This document shows, one piece after another, positions 52,045 to 60,607 of a stretch of 64,000 bases of DNA. Source of the DNA: Saprospiraceae bacterium. Its GTDB lineage: Bacteria; Bacteroidota; Bacteroidia; Chitinophagales; Saprospiraceae. Under the pieces are notes generated by a model, which worked only from the letters and a program-made list of their open reading frames with translations, ran no database searches and had not been told where the DNA came from. Made by a program: the position numbers and the translations under genes. Position 1 is the stretch's first letter. Each line of letters opens with the position of its first letter. Where the stretch lies: assembly GCA_019187365.1 (NCBI GenBank), contig JABARE010000029.1:1-64000 (forward strand), read 5' to 3'.

Positions 52045-53124
52045 ATGGTTTCACCCTCAACGTTTCGCAAAAAACTTTATCACTGGTCCTCGCTCCATCC
52101 GAGAAAAGACCCGTGGATCGAGGAACGCGATCCCTATCGAATCTGGATTTCAGAAGTCTTGCTGCAACAAACGCGATCAGACCAGGCAAGGTCGCGTTAC
52201 ATTTCCTTTTTAAAGCGATTTCCAACGCTGAATTCGCTGGCAAACGCAAAGGAGGAAGCCGTTTTGCTTCAATGGCAGGGATTGGGATATTATGCCCGCG
52301 CTAAAAACCTTTTGCGTGCAGCACGCATCCTGGAATCCGATTATAACGGTATCTTCCCACAGACTCCGGCGGCGCTTTCCACTTTACCCGGAATTGGTTC
52401 CTATACCGCCGCGGCAATCGCCTCCTTTGCCTTCGGTCATCCTACCGCTGTAATCGATGGCAATGTAATCCGCGTGTTATCTCGCATTCTGGGCATTCCC
52501 TACCTGCCCGACACATCCGCATTAAAAGCTTCCTGGCAGGAACTTGCACAGCGATACCTCGACAAATCGGCTCCTGCACGCTACAATCAGGCGATAATGA
52601 ATTTTGGCGCACTGCAATGTAAACCGGCTGCACCGGGCTGTTCAGATTGCCCCTTTGCGATTTACTGCGAGGCGCATCGTTCCGGCAGGATCCGGGACTA
52701 CCCAGCCAAGAAGAAGAAACTGCCAAGGCACGAGAGGCATTTCAACTATTTTCTGATGGTTGACCCCGACGGCAAGTGCGCCATACACCAACGCGATCAT
52801 GATGACATCTGGGGCGGATTACATCAGTTGCCGATGATTGAAACTTCAAACAAAACGGAAGCCGCTGATTTTGACGATTATCGTCTAAAAGACGCCTTCC
52901 CCTGGATCCTCCATCCTACCCGTCCGGAATTCCTTGCATCCAAAACAGCCGTTCTTTCCCATCAATTGGTTCATTGCATCTTCTACCGCTTGAGCTGTCA
53001 TGCGCATTCCGCTAAAATAAAGCCTCTTCTTTCCTTTGAAAACACCCAAAATCTGGTGAATTTTGCTTTCCCAAGTGTCCTGCGCCGCTTTATAACGGAC
53101 TCATTAAAGAAAGGGCTATGTTAA
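52045..53124 (+). CDS. mutY: A/G-specific adenine glycosylase
   Basis: This 359-residue enzyme excises adenine opposite 8-oxoguanine. Catalytic Glu lies in SEVLLQQTRSDQ; the helix-hairpin-helix LPGIGSYTAAAIASFAFGHP is followed by the catalytic Asp in VIDGNVIRVLSR. The [4Fe-4S] loop reads CKPAAPGCSDCPFAIYC (C-x6-C-x2-C-x5-C). A Nudix-like C-terminal domain reads 8-oxoG. The start at 52045 (MVSPSTFRKKL) is just after lgt; a longer frame overlaps lgt without similarity. Its end overlaps ssb by 7 bp. Confidence 0.95.
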   Translation: MVSPSTFRKKLYHWSSLHPRKDPWIEERDPYRIWISEVLLQQTRSDQARSRYISFLKRFPTLNSLANAKEEAVLLQWQGLGYYARAKNLLRAARILESDYNGIFPQTPAALSTLPGIGSYTAAAIASFAFGHPTAVIDGNVIRVLSRILGIPYLPDTSALKASWQELAQRYLDKSAPARYNQAIMNFGALQCKPAAPGCSDCPFAIYCEAHRSGRIRDYPAKKKKLPRHERHFNYFLMVDPDGKCAIHQRDHDDIWGGLHQLPMIETSNKTEAADFDDYRLKDAFPWILHPTRPEFLASKTAVLSHQLVHCIFYRLSCHAHSAKIKPLLSFENTQNLVNFAFPSVLRRFITDSLKKGLC

Positions 53125-53534
53125 ATAAAGTAATTTTCATCGGGAATCTGGGTAAGGACCCGGAGATCAGAACACTCGAAAACAACGTCATGCGGGCAAC
53201 CGTGTCGATCGCTACCAACGAATCCTATAAAGACCGCAACGGCAACTGGCAAAAGGCAACTGAATGGCACGACATCGTGCTTTGGCGCGCTATGGCAGAA
53301 CGCGCCAAATCGCTTAGAAAAGGGATGCTCGTTTACGTAGAGGGTAAACTCACCCACCGCAAGTGGACAGATAAGGAAGGGCGAGAGCGTTATGCCTCCG
53401 AAATCGTTGCCGACGTTCTCCGGATCCTCGAAAAACGAGATGCTCCCCACACGCCCCCGTCGGGACATCACACGGAAGAAAAAAATCAGGAAGATCTGCA
53501 TGCTGATCCAAATCAGGAAGATCTGCCATTCTGA
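53118..53534 (+). CDS. ssb: Single-stranded DNA-binding protein
   Basis: This 138-residue SSB has an OB-fold (NKVIFIGNLGKDPEIRTLEN ... TEWHDIVLWRAMAERAKSLRKGMLVYVEGKL) and ends with the acidic tail QEDLPF that recruits partner proteins. It overlaps mutY by 7 bp and is followed by gldE, the standard Bacteroidota order. A nearly repeated NQEDLH / NQEDLP pair occurs in the tail (the NQEDL coding bases occur twice between 53481 and 53532). Confidence 0.95.
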   Translation: MLNKVIFIGNLGKDPEIRTLENNVMRATVSIATNESYKDRNGNWQKATEWHDIVLWRAMAERAKSLRKGMLVYVEGKLTHRKWTDKEGRERYASEIVADVLRILEKRDAPHTPPSGHHTEEKNQEDLHADPNQEDLPF

Positions 53535-53568
53535 ACCCCAACCCAGCACATTCACCCAATCTTCATTC

Positions 53569-54972
53569 TTGGATCCTGACCCTTCCATATTTGCGACCTC
53601 CGGATTATTGGCATCTTTGTTATTGTTTATTCCCCTTCAAGTAGTTGGCTTTTCCTTCCTGATCCTGGTATTGCTTCTTTGTTCCGGTGCGTTCTCGGGT
53701 TCTGAGACTTCTATTTTTTCTCTGACCAAAGCAGAGCTGGATGCACTCAGTTCAAGCAAGGTCCCCGGAGCCAGCGCACTTTCCTTCCTGAAAAACCGTC
53801 ACCGACATCTGCTGGCGCTCATCCTCATTTGCAATACCGTCGTCAACATAGGAATCGCGCTTTCAACAGAACAGCTTCTTTCGCTGCTCATCTCCCCCGA
53901 ACACTACGCACACTGGGGCGCTTCTGTGCTATTTGCATTCCCCTCTCTGCCCTTTAGTGCAGAGCAAACAGGCTACACGATTTACTTTATGATCGCCGTT
54001 ATCGGTGCGACTACCCTCATTTTGCTGTTCGGAGAGTTAATGCCTAAAATATACAGTTTGATCAATGCACAAAAATTTGCCATAGCCATCGCTACCCCTC
54101 TCCGCGTGCTCTATTATCTACTTTTTCCTTTCACCCACGTCATGGTACTCATGACGAGAAGGGTAGAAAACAAACTGAGTTCCAAACGCATTGGCTTACA
54201 GTCCACGACCAAAGAAGACCTCGACACCGCAATAGATCTCGCACTCACCACAAACAGCCGTGAAGACAAGCAAGTCAACATCTTAAAGGGAATCATCAAA
54301 TTCAATGATGTGACCGTCAAACGGGTGATGACCCCGCGGACAGACATATACGGGATAGAGTTTTCCACCGGCTTTGCCGAAGCCTTGGGAACCGTCAGAG
54401 AATGTGGTTTTTCCCGACTTCCTGTGTATACCGATGACTACGACCAAATTACCGGTATTCTCCACTCTAAAGACCTCATTGCACATCTGGACGATAACAC
54501 TTCGTTTGAATGGCAAAGGCTTATCCGAACAGATGTGTTATACGTTCCCGAGTCAAAGAAGCTGAAGGAGCTGCTCAACGAATTCCGCGAACAACACAAA
54601 CACATGGCCATCGTAGTGGATGAGTACGGAGGAACTCACGGCCTGGTAACCATGGAAGACATCATGGAAGAGATCGTCGGAGAGATCAAAGACGAGTTTG
54701 ACGAACAGCATGAGCTAAACTTTGTTCGCCTCGATCCGCACAATTACCTTTTCGATGGCAAAACTCTGATCAACGATATGTGTCGAGTACTTGGTCTTGA
54801 AATAACCCTATTCGAAGAAGCAAGAGGGAACGCCGATTCCATAGCAGGACTCATCCTCGAACACTGTGGCGATATGCCTCACAAAGACCAGGTCGTCGAG
54901 ATCATGGGAAACAAATTTACAATTGCTTCCGTTACCAAAAAGCGGATAGAACAAGTAAAGGTTACCATCTGA
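53569..54972 (+). CDS. gldE: Gliding-motility-associated protein GldE (CNNM/CBS transporter family)
   Basis: About 467 residues. An N-terminal CNNM domain with three or four membrane segments (SFLILVLLLCSGAFSGSETSIFSLT) is followed by two CBS domains (VKRVMTPRTDIYGI; HMAIVVDEYGGTHGLVTMEDIMEEIVGEI) and a CorC/HlyC domain at the end. The start is uncertain: TTG at 53569 gives M-DPDPSIFATSG, matching GldE-type starts and lying beyond ssb; ATG at 53500 would overlap ssb by 35 bp and add an odd polar leader. GldE is associated with GldD in gliding and T9SS function. Confidence 0.9.
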   Translation: MDPDPSIFATSGLLASLLLFIPLQVVGFSFLILVLLLCSGAFSGSETSIFSLTKAELDALSSSKVPGASALSFLKNRHRHLLALILICNTVVNIGIALSTEQLLSLLISPEHYAHWGASVLFAFPSLPFSAEQTGYTIYFMIAVIGATTLILLFGELMPKIYSLINAQKFAIAIATPLRVLYYLLFPFTHVMVLMTRRVENKLSSKRIGLQSTTKEDLDTAIDLALTTNSREDKQVNILKGIIKFNDVTVKRVMTPRTDIYGIEFSTGFAEALGTVRECGFSRLPVYTDDYDQITGILHSKDLIAHLDDNTSFEWQRLIRTDVLYVPESKKLKELLNEFREQHKHMAIVVDEYGGTHGLVTMEDIMEEIVGEIKDEFDEQHELNFVRLDPHNYLFDGKTLINDMCRVLGLEITLFEEARGNADSIAGLILEHCGDMPHKDQVVEIMGNKFTIASVTKKRIEQVKVTI

Positions 54973-54975
54973 ACT

Positions 54976-55590
54976 ATGCAGCGAAACACAAGGCTCTTCT
55001 CGAAATTATTTTTTTTTGCCTCGCTGGTCATGCTTTTCGTTTCCTGTACAGAATCGAACCTGTCGCCTAAACCGCGGATGTATCCTGCGATCGTCTATCC
55101 GCAATACGATTTCCAGCAATACGTTCGTGATCAATGCCCTTATACATTCTTGCTTCCAAGCTATGCTAATCCCAGAAAAGACAGCACCTTTTTTGAAGAA
55201 AAAGTAGAAAATGATTGCTGGCTTAACATCGAGTTGCCTGTTTTCAACGGTACGGTATACTGCTCGTATTATCCTTTGCGCTCACCCTCTGATCTGGAAA
55301 AATACATCCGCGATGCTCACAAACTCGCCCGCGAGCATCAGAAAAAAGCAAATTACATCGACGAATTGCCTTTGACCAAACCCAATGGCGTTTATGGCCT
55401 CATTTTCAATATTGAGGGACCAGCGGCTTCTCCCTTTCAATTTTACCTCACTGACAGCTCCAAACATTTTTTCAGAGCCTCTCTATATTTTCGTGCTCAG
55501 ACAAAGCCGGATTCACTGCACCCGGTTACCGAATTTGTCAAAAAGGATTTGATGGAGATGATCAATTCGTTTAACTGGAAACAAAATTAA
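54976..55590 (+). CDS. gldD: Gliding motility lipoprotein GldD
   Basis: This 204-residue lipoprotein has a signal peptide ending LVMLFVSC (Cys24), followed by the GldD signature KPRMYPAIVYPQYDFQQY and later CWLNIELPVFNGTVYCSYYPL. It is needed for gliding and probably for T9SS function in Flavobacterium; the molecular role is unclear. It starts three bases after the gldE stop, completing the mutY-ssb-gldE-gldD run. Confidence 0.92.
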   Translation: MQRNTRLFSKLFFFASLVMLFVSCTESNLSPKPRMYPAIVYPQYDFQQYVRDQCPYTFLLPSYANPRKDSTFFEEKVENDCWLNIELPVFNGTVYCSYYPLRSPSDLEKYIRDAHKLAREHQKKANYIDELPLTKPNGVYGLIFNIEGPAASPFQFYLTDSSKHFFRASLYFRAQTKPDSLHPVTEFVKKDLMEMINSFNWKQN

Positions 55591-55802
55591 CCAGGTCTTT
55601 TCCAAGTCATTTTTCGCCTACGGACAGACATTTTACAATCCCACCATCACATCGCCTTCAACCGGTGAAGGACCCATGTCAAACTTATAACTTCCCTTTA
55701 GCTGTCGTGGAATTCCAGTCAGACCTATGCGTTCAATTCCAATGCTGGAATTGAAACCCTGCTGTCAATTTTACATTGACATTCACCTCAGTAATGAGGC
55801 AT

Positions 55803-57215
55803 CTACCGGATCCTGTAACGGATCCCTGCGTTGAGACCAAAATAGGCGTAGCGTTGCTCAAGGCCGTAGTTGTCAGCAGTGATCGGTTTCAAGTAATACC
55901 GCATCGAGGGTTCAAGCATTAGTAAAATGCGATCGTTGTACTTGTAGTTCAGTCCAACGCTGGCCAAAAGACTTATACCAGCCCGGCTTCTGTACACATT
56001 GTTTTCTCCTTCGCCGTTGGTATCATTCAAAACATATAAGGAAGACTGGTCCGGTTTGTAAATTTTTCCCGACTGTTTTGCCATTGCGTTTATGCCAAAA
56101 CCGCCGTTAACGCTCAAAATGAAATCTTTCAGGTCCTTTTCGTAAGCAACCATAACAGGAATGTCTATGTAAGTGAACTTGTTGCGGTCACTTTCCATAA
56201 TATCGATATGGATTGTCTCAGTACCAATGACATTGCCGTCTTTGTCCTTGCGTTCAATGGTGATGGTTTGCGTTTCCTTCACGTAGTCAATCCTTTCCGT
56301 GTGATGGGCAAAACTCACTCCCGTTCTGAATGCGATGCCCGATCCCAGGACAAATGAAGCCCTGATTCCTGTAGCATAGGACAGCAGGGGTTTTTCGGTG
56401 CGTTCTCTTTTATCCGCATAGGCCAGAAGGCTCTCTTCTTTAGCAGAAAACCGCCGATAAGCAATTTCCGGAGCCACATAAGCATCTACATAGGCTCTCG
56501 CCCCATTAGCCTGGTAAACTTCGCAGCCCTCTGTAAGTGCACTGATTTCATGTTTCGTTGCAGAAGTGGAAGCCTCCAATGAATGCAACGGGCCGTGTGC
56601 CAGCTTTGAGTCTGGTGCAAGAAACATAGGATCTGAAGAGGCGATCAGCTCATTGCCGGCAGGAGCATCCGCGTTTTCATTGGATATGTCCATTTTCTCC
56701 GTCATCCCTGTTTCCCGTATGGATGATGATGTTTCATTGGCAAGCTGTTCCTCTGGTTGAGACAATGGTTGCGCCGTTCGGGAGCCATGACCTTTTGGAA
56801 ATATAGGTTTATTCTTTTTGACCCTGGTCGATACCAATTGCCCAGTACCTGATTTCCTTTGATCCATCCCTTCCTGCTCGAGCTTTGGAGACGGAACATC
56901 TGAGTTTATGGATGCCAGCCCTTCTTGCGGGCTGATATCAAAATGCATGGGCAAATCAACCGGGTCTTTTTTACCTGGCTCTGATTTGTGGTTGTTGAGA
57001 TACCAAAACAGACCGGCTAAACCCAGCAGCAAACCAGTAAGTACCAATACCCACACCCAGTTATTCCAGTTCCCGAACGCGAATGGCCTTCTTTTCTCAT
57101 TGTCGAGATGTCTGGCAATTTTTTCCCAGACGTGGTCTCCAGCCTTCAGCTCAAAATGCTCTAATTTCTTTTTGAACAAGCTGTCCAGTAATTTCCCGTT
57201 CCCCGGTTTGTTCAT
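55803..57215 (-). CDS. Membrane-anchored protein with barrel-like C-terminus, partner of ECF sigma
   Basis: 470 residues. The N-terminal 50 residues (LLDSLFKKKLEHFELKAGDHVWEKIARHLD) are cytoplasmic and anti-sigma-like. One membrane helix (WVWVLVLTGLLLGLAGLFWYL, cut here to its core) follows, then a 150-residue low-complexity polar linker. The last 230 residues are beta-strand-rich (SYATGIRASFVLGSGIAFRTG ... RYAYFGLNAGIRYRIR), like an outer-membrane barrel. Its ATG overlaps the sigma stop as ATGA. It probably restrains the sigma factor and senses the envelope. Confidence 0.65.
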   Translation of the reverse strand: MNKPGNGKLLDSLFKKKLEHFELKAGDHVWEKIARHLDNEKRRPFAFGNWNNWVWVLVLTGLLLGLAGLFWYLNNHKSEPGKKDPVDLPMHFDISPQEGLASINSDVPSPKLEQEGMDQRKSGTGQLVSTRVKKNKPIFPKGHGSRTAQPLSQPEEQLANETSSSIRETGMTEKMDISNENADAPAGNELIASSDPMFLAPDSKLAHGPLHSLEASTSATKHEISALTEGCEVYQANGARAYVDAYVAPEIAYRRFSAKEESLLAYADKRERTEKPLLSYATGIRASFVLGSGIAFRTGVSFAHHTERIDYVKETQTITIERKDKDGNVIGTETIHIDIMESDRNKFTYIDIPVMVAYEKDLKDFILSVNGGFGINAMAKQSGKIYKPDQSSLYVLNDTNGEGENNVYRSRAGISLLASVGLNYKYNDRILLMLEPSMRYYLKPITADNYGLEQRYAYFGLNAGIRYRIR

Positions 57216-57748
57216 AGGATAGTCTTTTGTTGACCGATAACTTTTTCCTGTAACACCTTTCTGGCCTTCACAAGCTGGGACCTTGAAGTGCTTTCCTCAA
57301 TTTTAAGCACTTCAGAGATTTCGCGATGTGAAAAACCCTCAATAGCATATAAATTAAACACCATGCGATAGCCTTCGGGAAGGTCGTTGATGAGCTGCAG
57401 CAGTTCCGTTTCCGACATCCTGTCGATGATTTCTGGAAGCTCCTGGGATTCGGGGAGCTCTTCTCCTGCGGCGAATTCATTTTGAAAACTCTTCCGTTGG
57501 CTGTTTTTGATGGCCGTATTGATCATGATCCTTCGAACCCATTGCTCAAACGGGCCATCTGATTTATACTGGTCCAGGTGGGTAAATACTTTTATAAAAC
57601 CATCCTGAAGCAGGTCTTCTGCCTCCATGCGGTGCCTTGAATACCGCATACAGACCGCTAACATCTTGCCTGAAAAGCGATCAAACAGTTGCTTCTGGCT
57701 GAGTCGATCTCCCCGAAGACATCCTTGTATGATCTTATCTATTTCCAC
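57212..57748 (-). CDS. ECF-type RNA polymerase sigma factor
   Basis: 178 residues starting at GTG (57748); the two nearby ATGs run into stops. Region 2 reads AEDLLQDGFIKVFTHLDQYKSDGPFEQWVRRIMIN; region 4 reads INDLPEGYRMVFNLYAIEGFSHREISEVLKIEESTSRSQLVKARKVL. It resembles the sigma factors paired with barrel/anti-sigma fusion proteins in Bacteroidota, and is coupled by ATGA to exactly such a gene. Confidence 0.9.
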   Translation of the reverse strand: MEIDKIIQGCLRGDRLSQKQLFDRFSGKMLAVCMRYSRHRMEAEDLLQDGFIKVFTHLDQYKSDGPFEQWVRRIMINTAIKNSQRKSFQNEFAAGEELPESQELPEIIDRMSETELLQLINDLPEGYRMVFNLYAIEGFSHREISEVLKIEESTSRSQLVKARKVLQEKVIGQQKTIL

Positions 57749-57827
57749 GAGACCATTAGCTCATACTTTGATTCCCCAACCCTTAAAAACGCTGCCTCGA
57801 CCGGCCGGAAACCCTTTATGGACAATT

Positions 57828-58598
57828 TTAGCTTAAATTATTGACTTTCAGCAGAAAATCTGCCAAAATGGCGTTGAATTCCTCTGGTTTCTCCATCATG
57901 GGCGCGTGGCCGCATTCCTCCAGAAAGAACAAACTGGCATCCGGAAGCAGCTCCTGGAACTTTTCAGCAACAAAAGGGGGGGTGATGCCGTCATTCCTAC
58001 CCCAAATCAGCAGCGTTGGTATGCGGATCAGGTGCAACTTATCTCCCATATTGTGCCGAATGGCCGATTTTGCAGTCGCGACGACCCGGATCGCCTTTGC
58101 CCGGTCGTTTACGATATCGTATACTTCATCAACCAGCTCTTTCGTGGCGACATCAGGTCGATAAAAGGTCTCCTCCGTCTTTTTGCGGATAAAATCGTAG
58201 TCGCCCCTTTTAGGAAAAGTACTGCCCATGCCACTTTCAAATAAGCCCGAACTCCCCGTTAGGGTCAGACTCTTTATGCGTTGCATATCGTCTATCGCAT
58301 ACATCAGGGCAATGTGCCCTCCAAGGCTGTTTCCGAGCAGGTTGATGCCCTCATATCCCATTTTATGAACAAATTCGTGCACATGCTCAACCAATCCTGA
58401 TACCGAAGCCCTCAATAATGACAATTCGTAAATGGGCAAAATGGGCACCACCACGCGATAGTTTTTGCCAAATTCCGAGAGTATCCCCTCAAAATTGCTC
58501 AATGCACCAAACAGTCCGTGAAGCAACAACAAGGTAGGTCCCTGCCCCTTTGTTTCAATAAATTTAAACCGGTCCGACACCTTAATTTCAACATCCAT
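57828..58598 (-). CDS. Alpha/beta hydrolase
   Basis: This 256-residue soluble hydrolase has the oxyanion motif LLLLHGLFGALSNFEG, the nucleophile elbow GNSLGGH, the acid in LIWGRNDGITPP and His in EECGHAPMMEKPEEFN. The order is that of small esterases and C-C hydrolases; substrate unknown. ATG at 58598 is chosen because a perfect TATTTTTG element lies just upstream (58623-58616), within the longer open frame. It is followed by ECF sigma after about 80 bp. Confidence 0.88.
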   Translation of the reverse strand: MDVEIKVSDRFKFIETKGQGPTLLLLHGLFGALSNFEGILSEFGKNYRVVVPILPIYELSLLRASVSGLVEHVHEFVHKMGYEGINLLGNSLGGHIALMYAIDDMQRIKSLTLTGSSGLFESGMGSTFPKRGDYDFIRKKTEETFYRPDVATKELVDEVYDIVNDRAKAIRVVATAKSAIRHNMGDKLHLIRIPTLLIWGRNDGITPPFVAEKFQELLPDASLFFLEECGHAPMMEKPEEFNAILADFLLKVNNLS

Positions 58599-58615
58599 GT
58601 TTTTGCCTTTCACGA

Positions 58616-58623
58616 CAAAAATA
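58616..58623 (-). promoter_or_regulatory. Candidate -7 element of the alpha/beta hydrolase gene
   Basis: TATTTTTG on the minus strand fits TAnnTTTG and ends 17 bases before the ATG at 58598. It sits just after the end of that strand's ctaA gene (58655). Confidence 0.5.
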
Positions 58624-58654
58624 GTTCTTTCGCCCACATATCGCACAGAATCAA

Positions 58655-59692
58655 TCAGCTAAACCTCTCCCAACGGAGGTAAAGCACGTAGAGCAGACAA
58701 ATTATACCGGTAATTTGGTGAAATACTGCCCACCACAGAGGAATGTTGCCCACGCTGTTTACCAGCGTCCCCACCCCAAGCAAAATCTGAGCTAAAATCA
58801 GCAGTGTGAGCACCATACCAGATATTTTCCAATGACCTTCATACTTTCTAACCATCTTTACCGCTAACCAGCAAGCCAAAAGACCAATAGCGTACCCAAC
58901 GGTGCGATGCCAGAACTGAACGATCATAGGTCCTTCCGGTGATCGCTCGTAATGGTTGAAGACGGATTCCGAGTAAGCCCTAAGGGAAAAAACTCCCTCA
59001 GGCAACCAGCTACCCTGAATCGTAGGCCAGTCCGGTGCAACAATGGCAGCCCGCATTCCAGCCATCATTCCACCAATGAAAATTTGAATGAAGATCAAAA
59101 CTGCCAGCATCGTCACCCCTTTCTGGAGTCCCCGATCCGACGAAATTTCTAAATGATCGCTTCTCTCAACAATGATCCATAGCAGAAAGCAAATGGTAGT
59201 CACTGCGAAAATGAGGTGCAGCGAAAGTTTGACTGCATGCACCCACGGACGGTGAACCAGTCCGCTCGCAACCATAATCCACCCGAGCGCGGCAACCCAT
59301 GCGGCAAGGAATATGAGTCCTACCAATTGCAAGATTTCCCGTCGATGCAATGATTTTCTAAAAAGGAACCAGGCAAAAGGAACGGCAAAAACTAAACCCA
59401 TGATTCTTGCCCAAAGTCTGTGAAAATATTCCCAGAAAAATATAAATTTAAAGTCCTGAAGTTGAAAATCGCTGTTCAATTGCTTGTACTGCGGAGTTTT
59501 CTTATACAATTCGAACTGCACGGACCAGTCCTGGTCATTTAGAGGGTATATCAATCCAGTAACAATGTCCCAACGCGTTATGCTCAACCCACTTCCCGTC
59601 AGCCTGGTAACTCCCCCCAGGAAGATTTGGACGAGCAATAAGCCCATTCCAATCCAGAGCCAAATTTGAATTCCATCCGTTTTCCCGTTCAT
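58655..59692 (-). CDS. ctaA: Heme A synthase, COX15/CtaA family
   Basis: This 345-residue inner-membrane protein has eight membrane segments and converts heme O to heme A for cytochrome oxidase. Conserved histidines lie in EYFHRLWAR, VHRPWVHAVKLSLHL, QFWHRTVGYAIGL and VFHQITGI; the N-terminal GGVTRLTGSGLSITRWDIVTG motif is typical. ATG at 59692 is used; a GTG is two codons upstream. No cysteine pair is seen in the first loop, as in proteobacterial/mitochondrial forms. Its upstream side faces the candidate oriC. Confidence 0.92.
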   Translation of the reverse strand: MNGKTDGIQIWLWIGMGLLLVQIFLGGVTRLTGSGLSITRWDIVTGLIYPLNDQDWSVQFELYKKTPQYKQLNSDFQLQDFKFIFFWEYFHRLWARIMGLVFAVPFAWFLFRKSLHRREILQLVGLIFLAAWVAALGWIMVASGLVHRPWVHAVKLSLHLIFAVTTICFLLWIIVERSDHLEISSDRGLQKGVTMLAVLIFIQIFIGGMMAGMRAAIVAPDWPTIQGSWLPEGVFSLRAYSESVFNHYERSPEGPMIVQFWHRTVGYAIGLLACWLAVKMVRKYEGHWKISGMVLTLLILAQILLGVGTLVNSVGNIPLWWAVFHQITGIICLLYVLYLRWERFS

Positions 59693-60154
59693 TTTCACGG
59701 CTCAAATATCTCTCACCCGGTCAACATTTCGGATACTGGACTTTTCCATCTACTATCTATAGTTTTTTATTTTAAAGAAGAACTGTAATGCAAATGAGAC
59801 CATGTCAGAAAGGGGAAAACCGTAAAATTTAGTTATCCACATTTAATTCACTTAATTTCAACTATTATATTTGATTTATTTTCAGGTTTTTATTTAAGTT
59901 TTTAACTTATGTGAAATTTAAATAATGTTTATAAATCATCAAAAGCGATGTTAACAATGATGTGAAGAACCAGGGGCTTTTTACCGCGTATGTCGCCCAT
60001 TGGCTGAAATTCGAAGATCAGAGCACCTTAAAATGCTGCAGATTTGTGAATTGTGGTGAAGAAAGTAAGAACGTTAAATGTAAAATAATTTTTATATAAA
60101 CTGCCATCCATACAATTAGATATTCATGATTCTTCTAATGTTTAAAATTTGGCC
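59693..60154. other. Candidate chromosomal replication origin (oriC)
   Basis: This 462-base gap lies between divergent genes. Bases 59821-59940 contain only 21 G+C in 120 (counted), a good unwinding element. A perfect DnaA box is at 59833, and TGTGAAGAA (59961-59969), a minus-strand box, matches TTWTNCACA at eight of nine positions; weaker TGTGRA sites lie at 59910, 60045 and 60053. The plus strand is C-rich to the left (66 G, 98 C in five mutY lines, 300 bases) and G-rich to the right (103 G, 52 C in 300 bases of dtd), though both genes are on the plus strand. That is the expected switch at an origin. Confidence 0.8.
59833..59841 (+). other. DnaA box
   Basis: TTATCCACA is an exact match to the high-affinity DnaA box. 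It lies at the left edge of the most AT-rich stretch of the gap. Confidence 0.8.
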
Positions 60155-60607
60155 ATGCGGGCGCTGATCCAGCGCGTTTCCAGGGCATCGCTTACCGTTG
60201 GTGAGCTGCATACGGGTACCATGGGAAGGGGACTGGTTGTGTTGCTGGGGGTTGGACACGAAGATGAAAGAGCCGATGCAGACTGGTTGGCAGGCAAAAT
60301 TTCTGAATTGCGTTTGTTCCCGGATGCAAGCGGACTGATGAATCTTTCTGTGTTGGATATGGGTGGTGATGTGATGATGGTGAGCCAGTTTACCTTGTTC
60401 GCGCAGACGCGCAAGGGAAGAAGACCCGGTTTTACCGGAGCAGCAAGGCCTGAAGAAGCTAAGCCTTTGTGGGAATATTTTTATACCACCATGGAGGCCT
60501 TGCTGGGAAAGAGCATCATTTTAGGTGAATTTGGCGCGGACATGAAAATTGAATTGGTAAATGACGGCCCTGTTACCATTTGGATTGACACCAAAAACAA
60601 AGAGTGA
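60155..60607 (+). CDS. dtd: D-aminoacyl-tRNA deacylase
   Basis: This 150-residue enzyme removes D-amino acids (and glycine from tRNA-Ala) from mischarged tRNAs. Family motifs are MRALIQRVSRASL at the start, SQFTLFAQTRKGRRPGF with the catalytic Thr, and the Gly-Pro motif NDGPVTIWIDT at the end. ATG at 60155 is preferred to a TTG two codons before. TTTAAAATTTGG just upstream is a degenerate promoter-like element, so the mRNA may be nearly leaderless. First gene of a six-gene run. Confidence 0.95.
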   Translation: MRALIQRVSRASLTVGELHTGTMGRGLVVLLGVGHEDERADADWLAGKISELRLFPDASGLMNLSVLDMGGDVMMVSQFTLFAQTRKGRRPGFTGAARPEEAKPLWEYFYTTMEALLGKSIILGEFGADMKIELVNDGPVTIWIDTKNKE

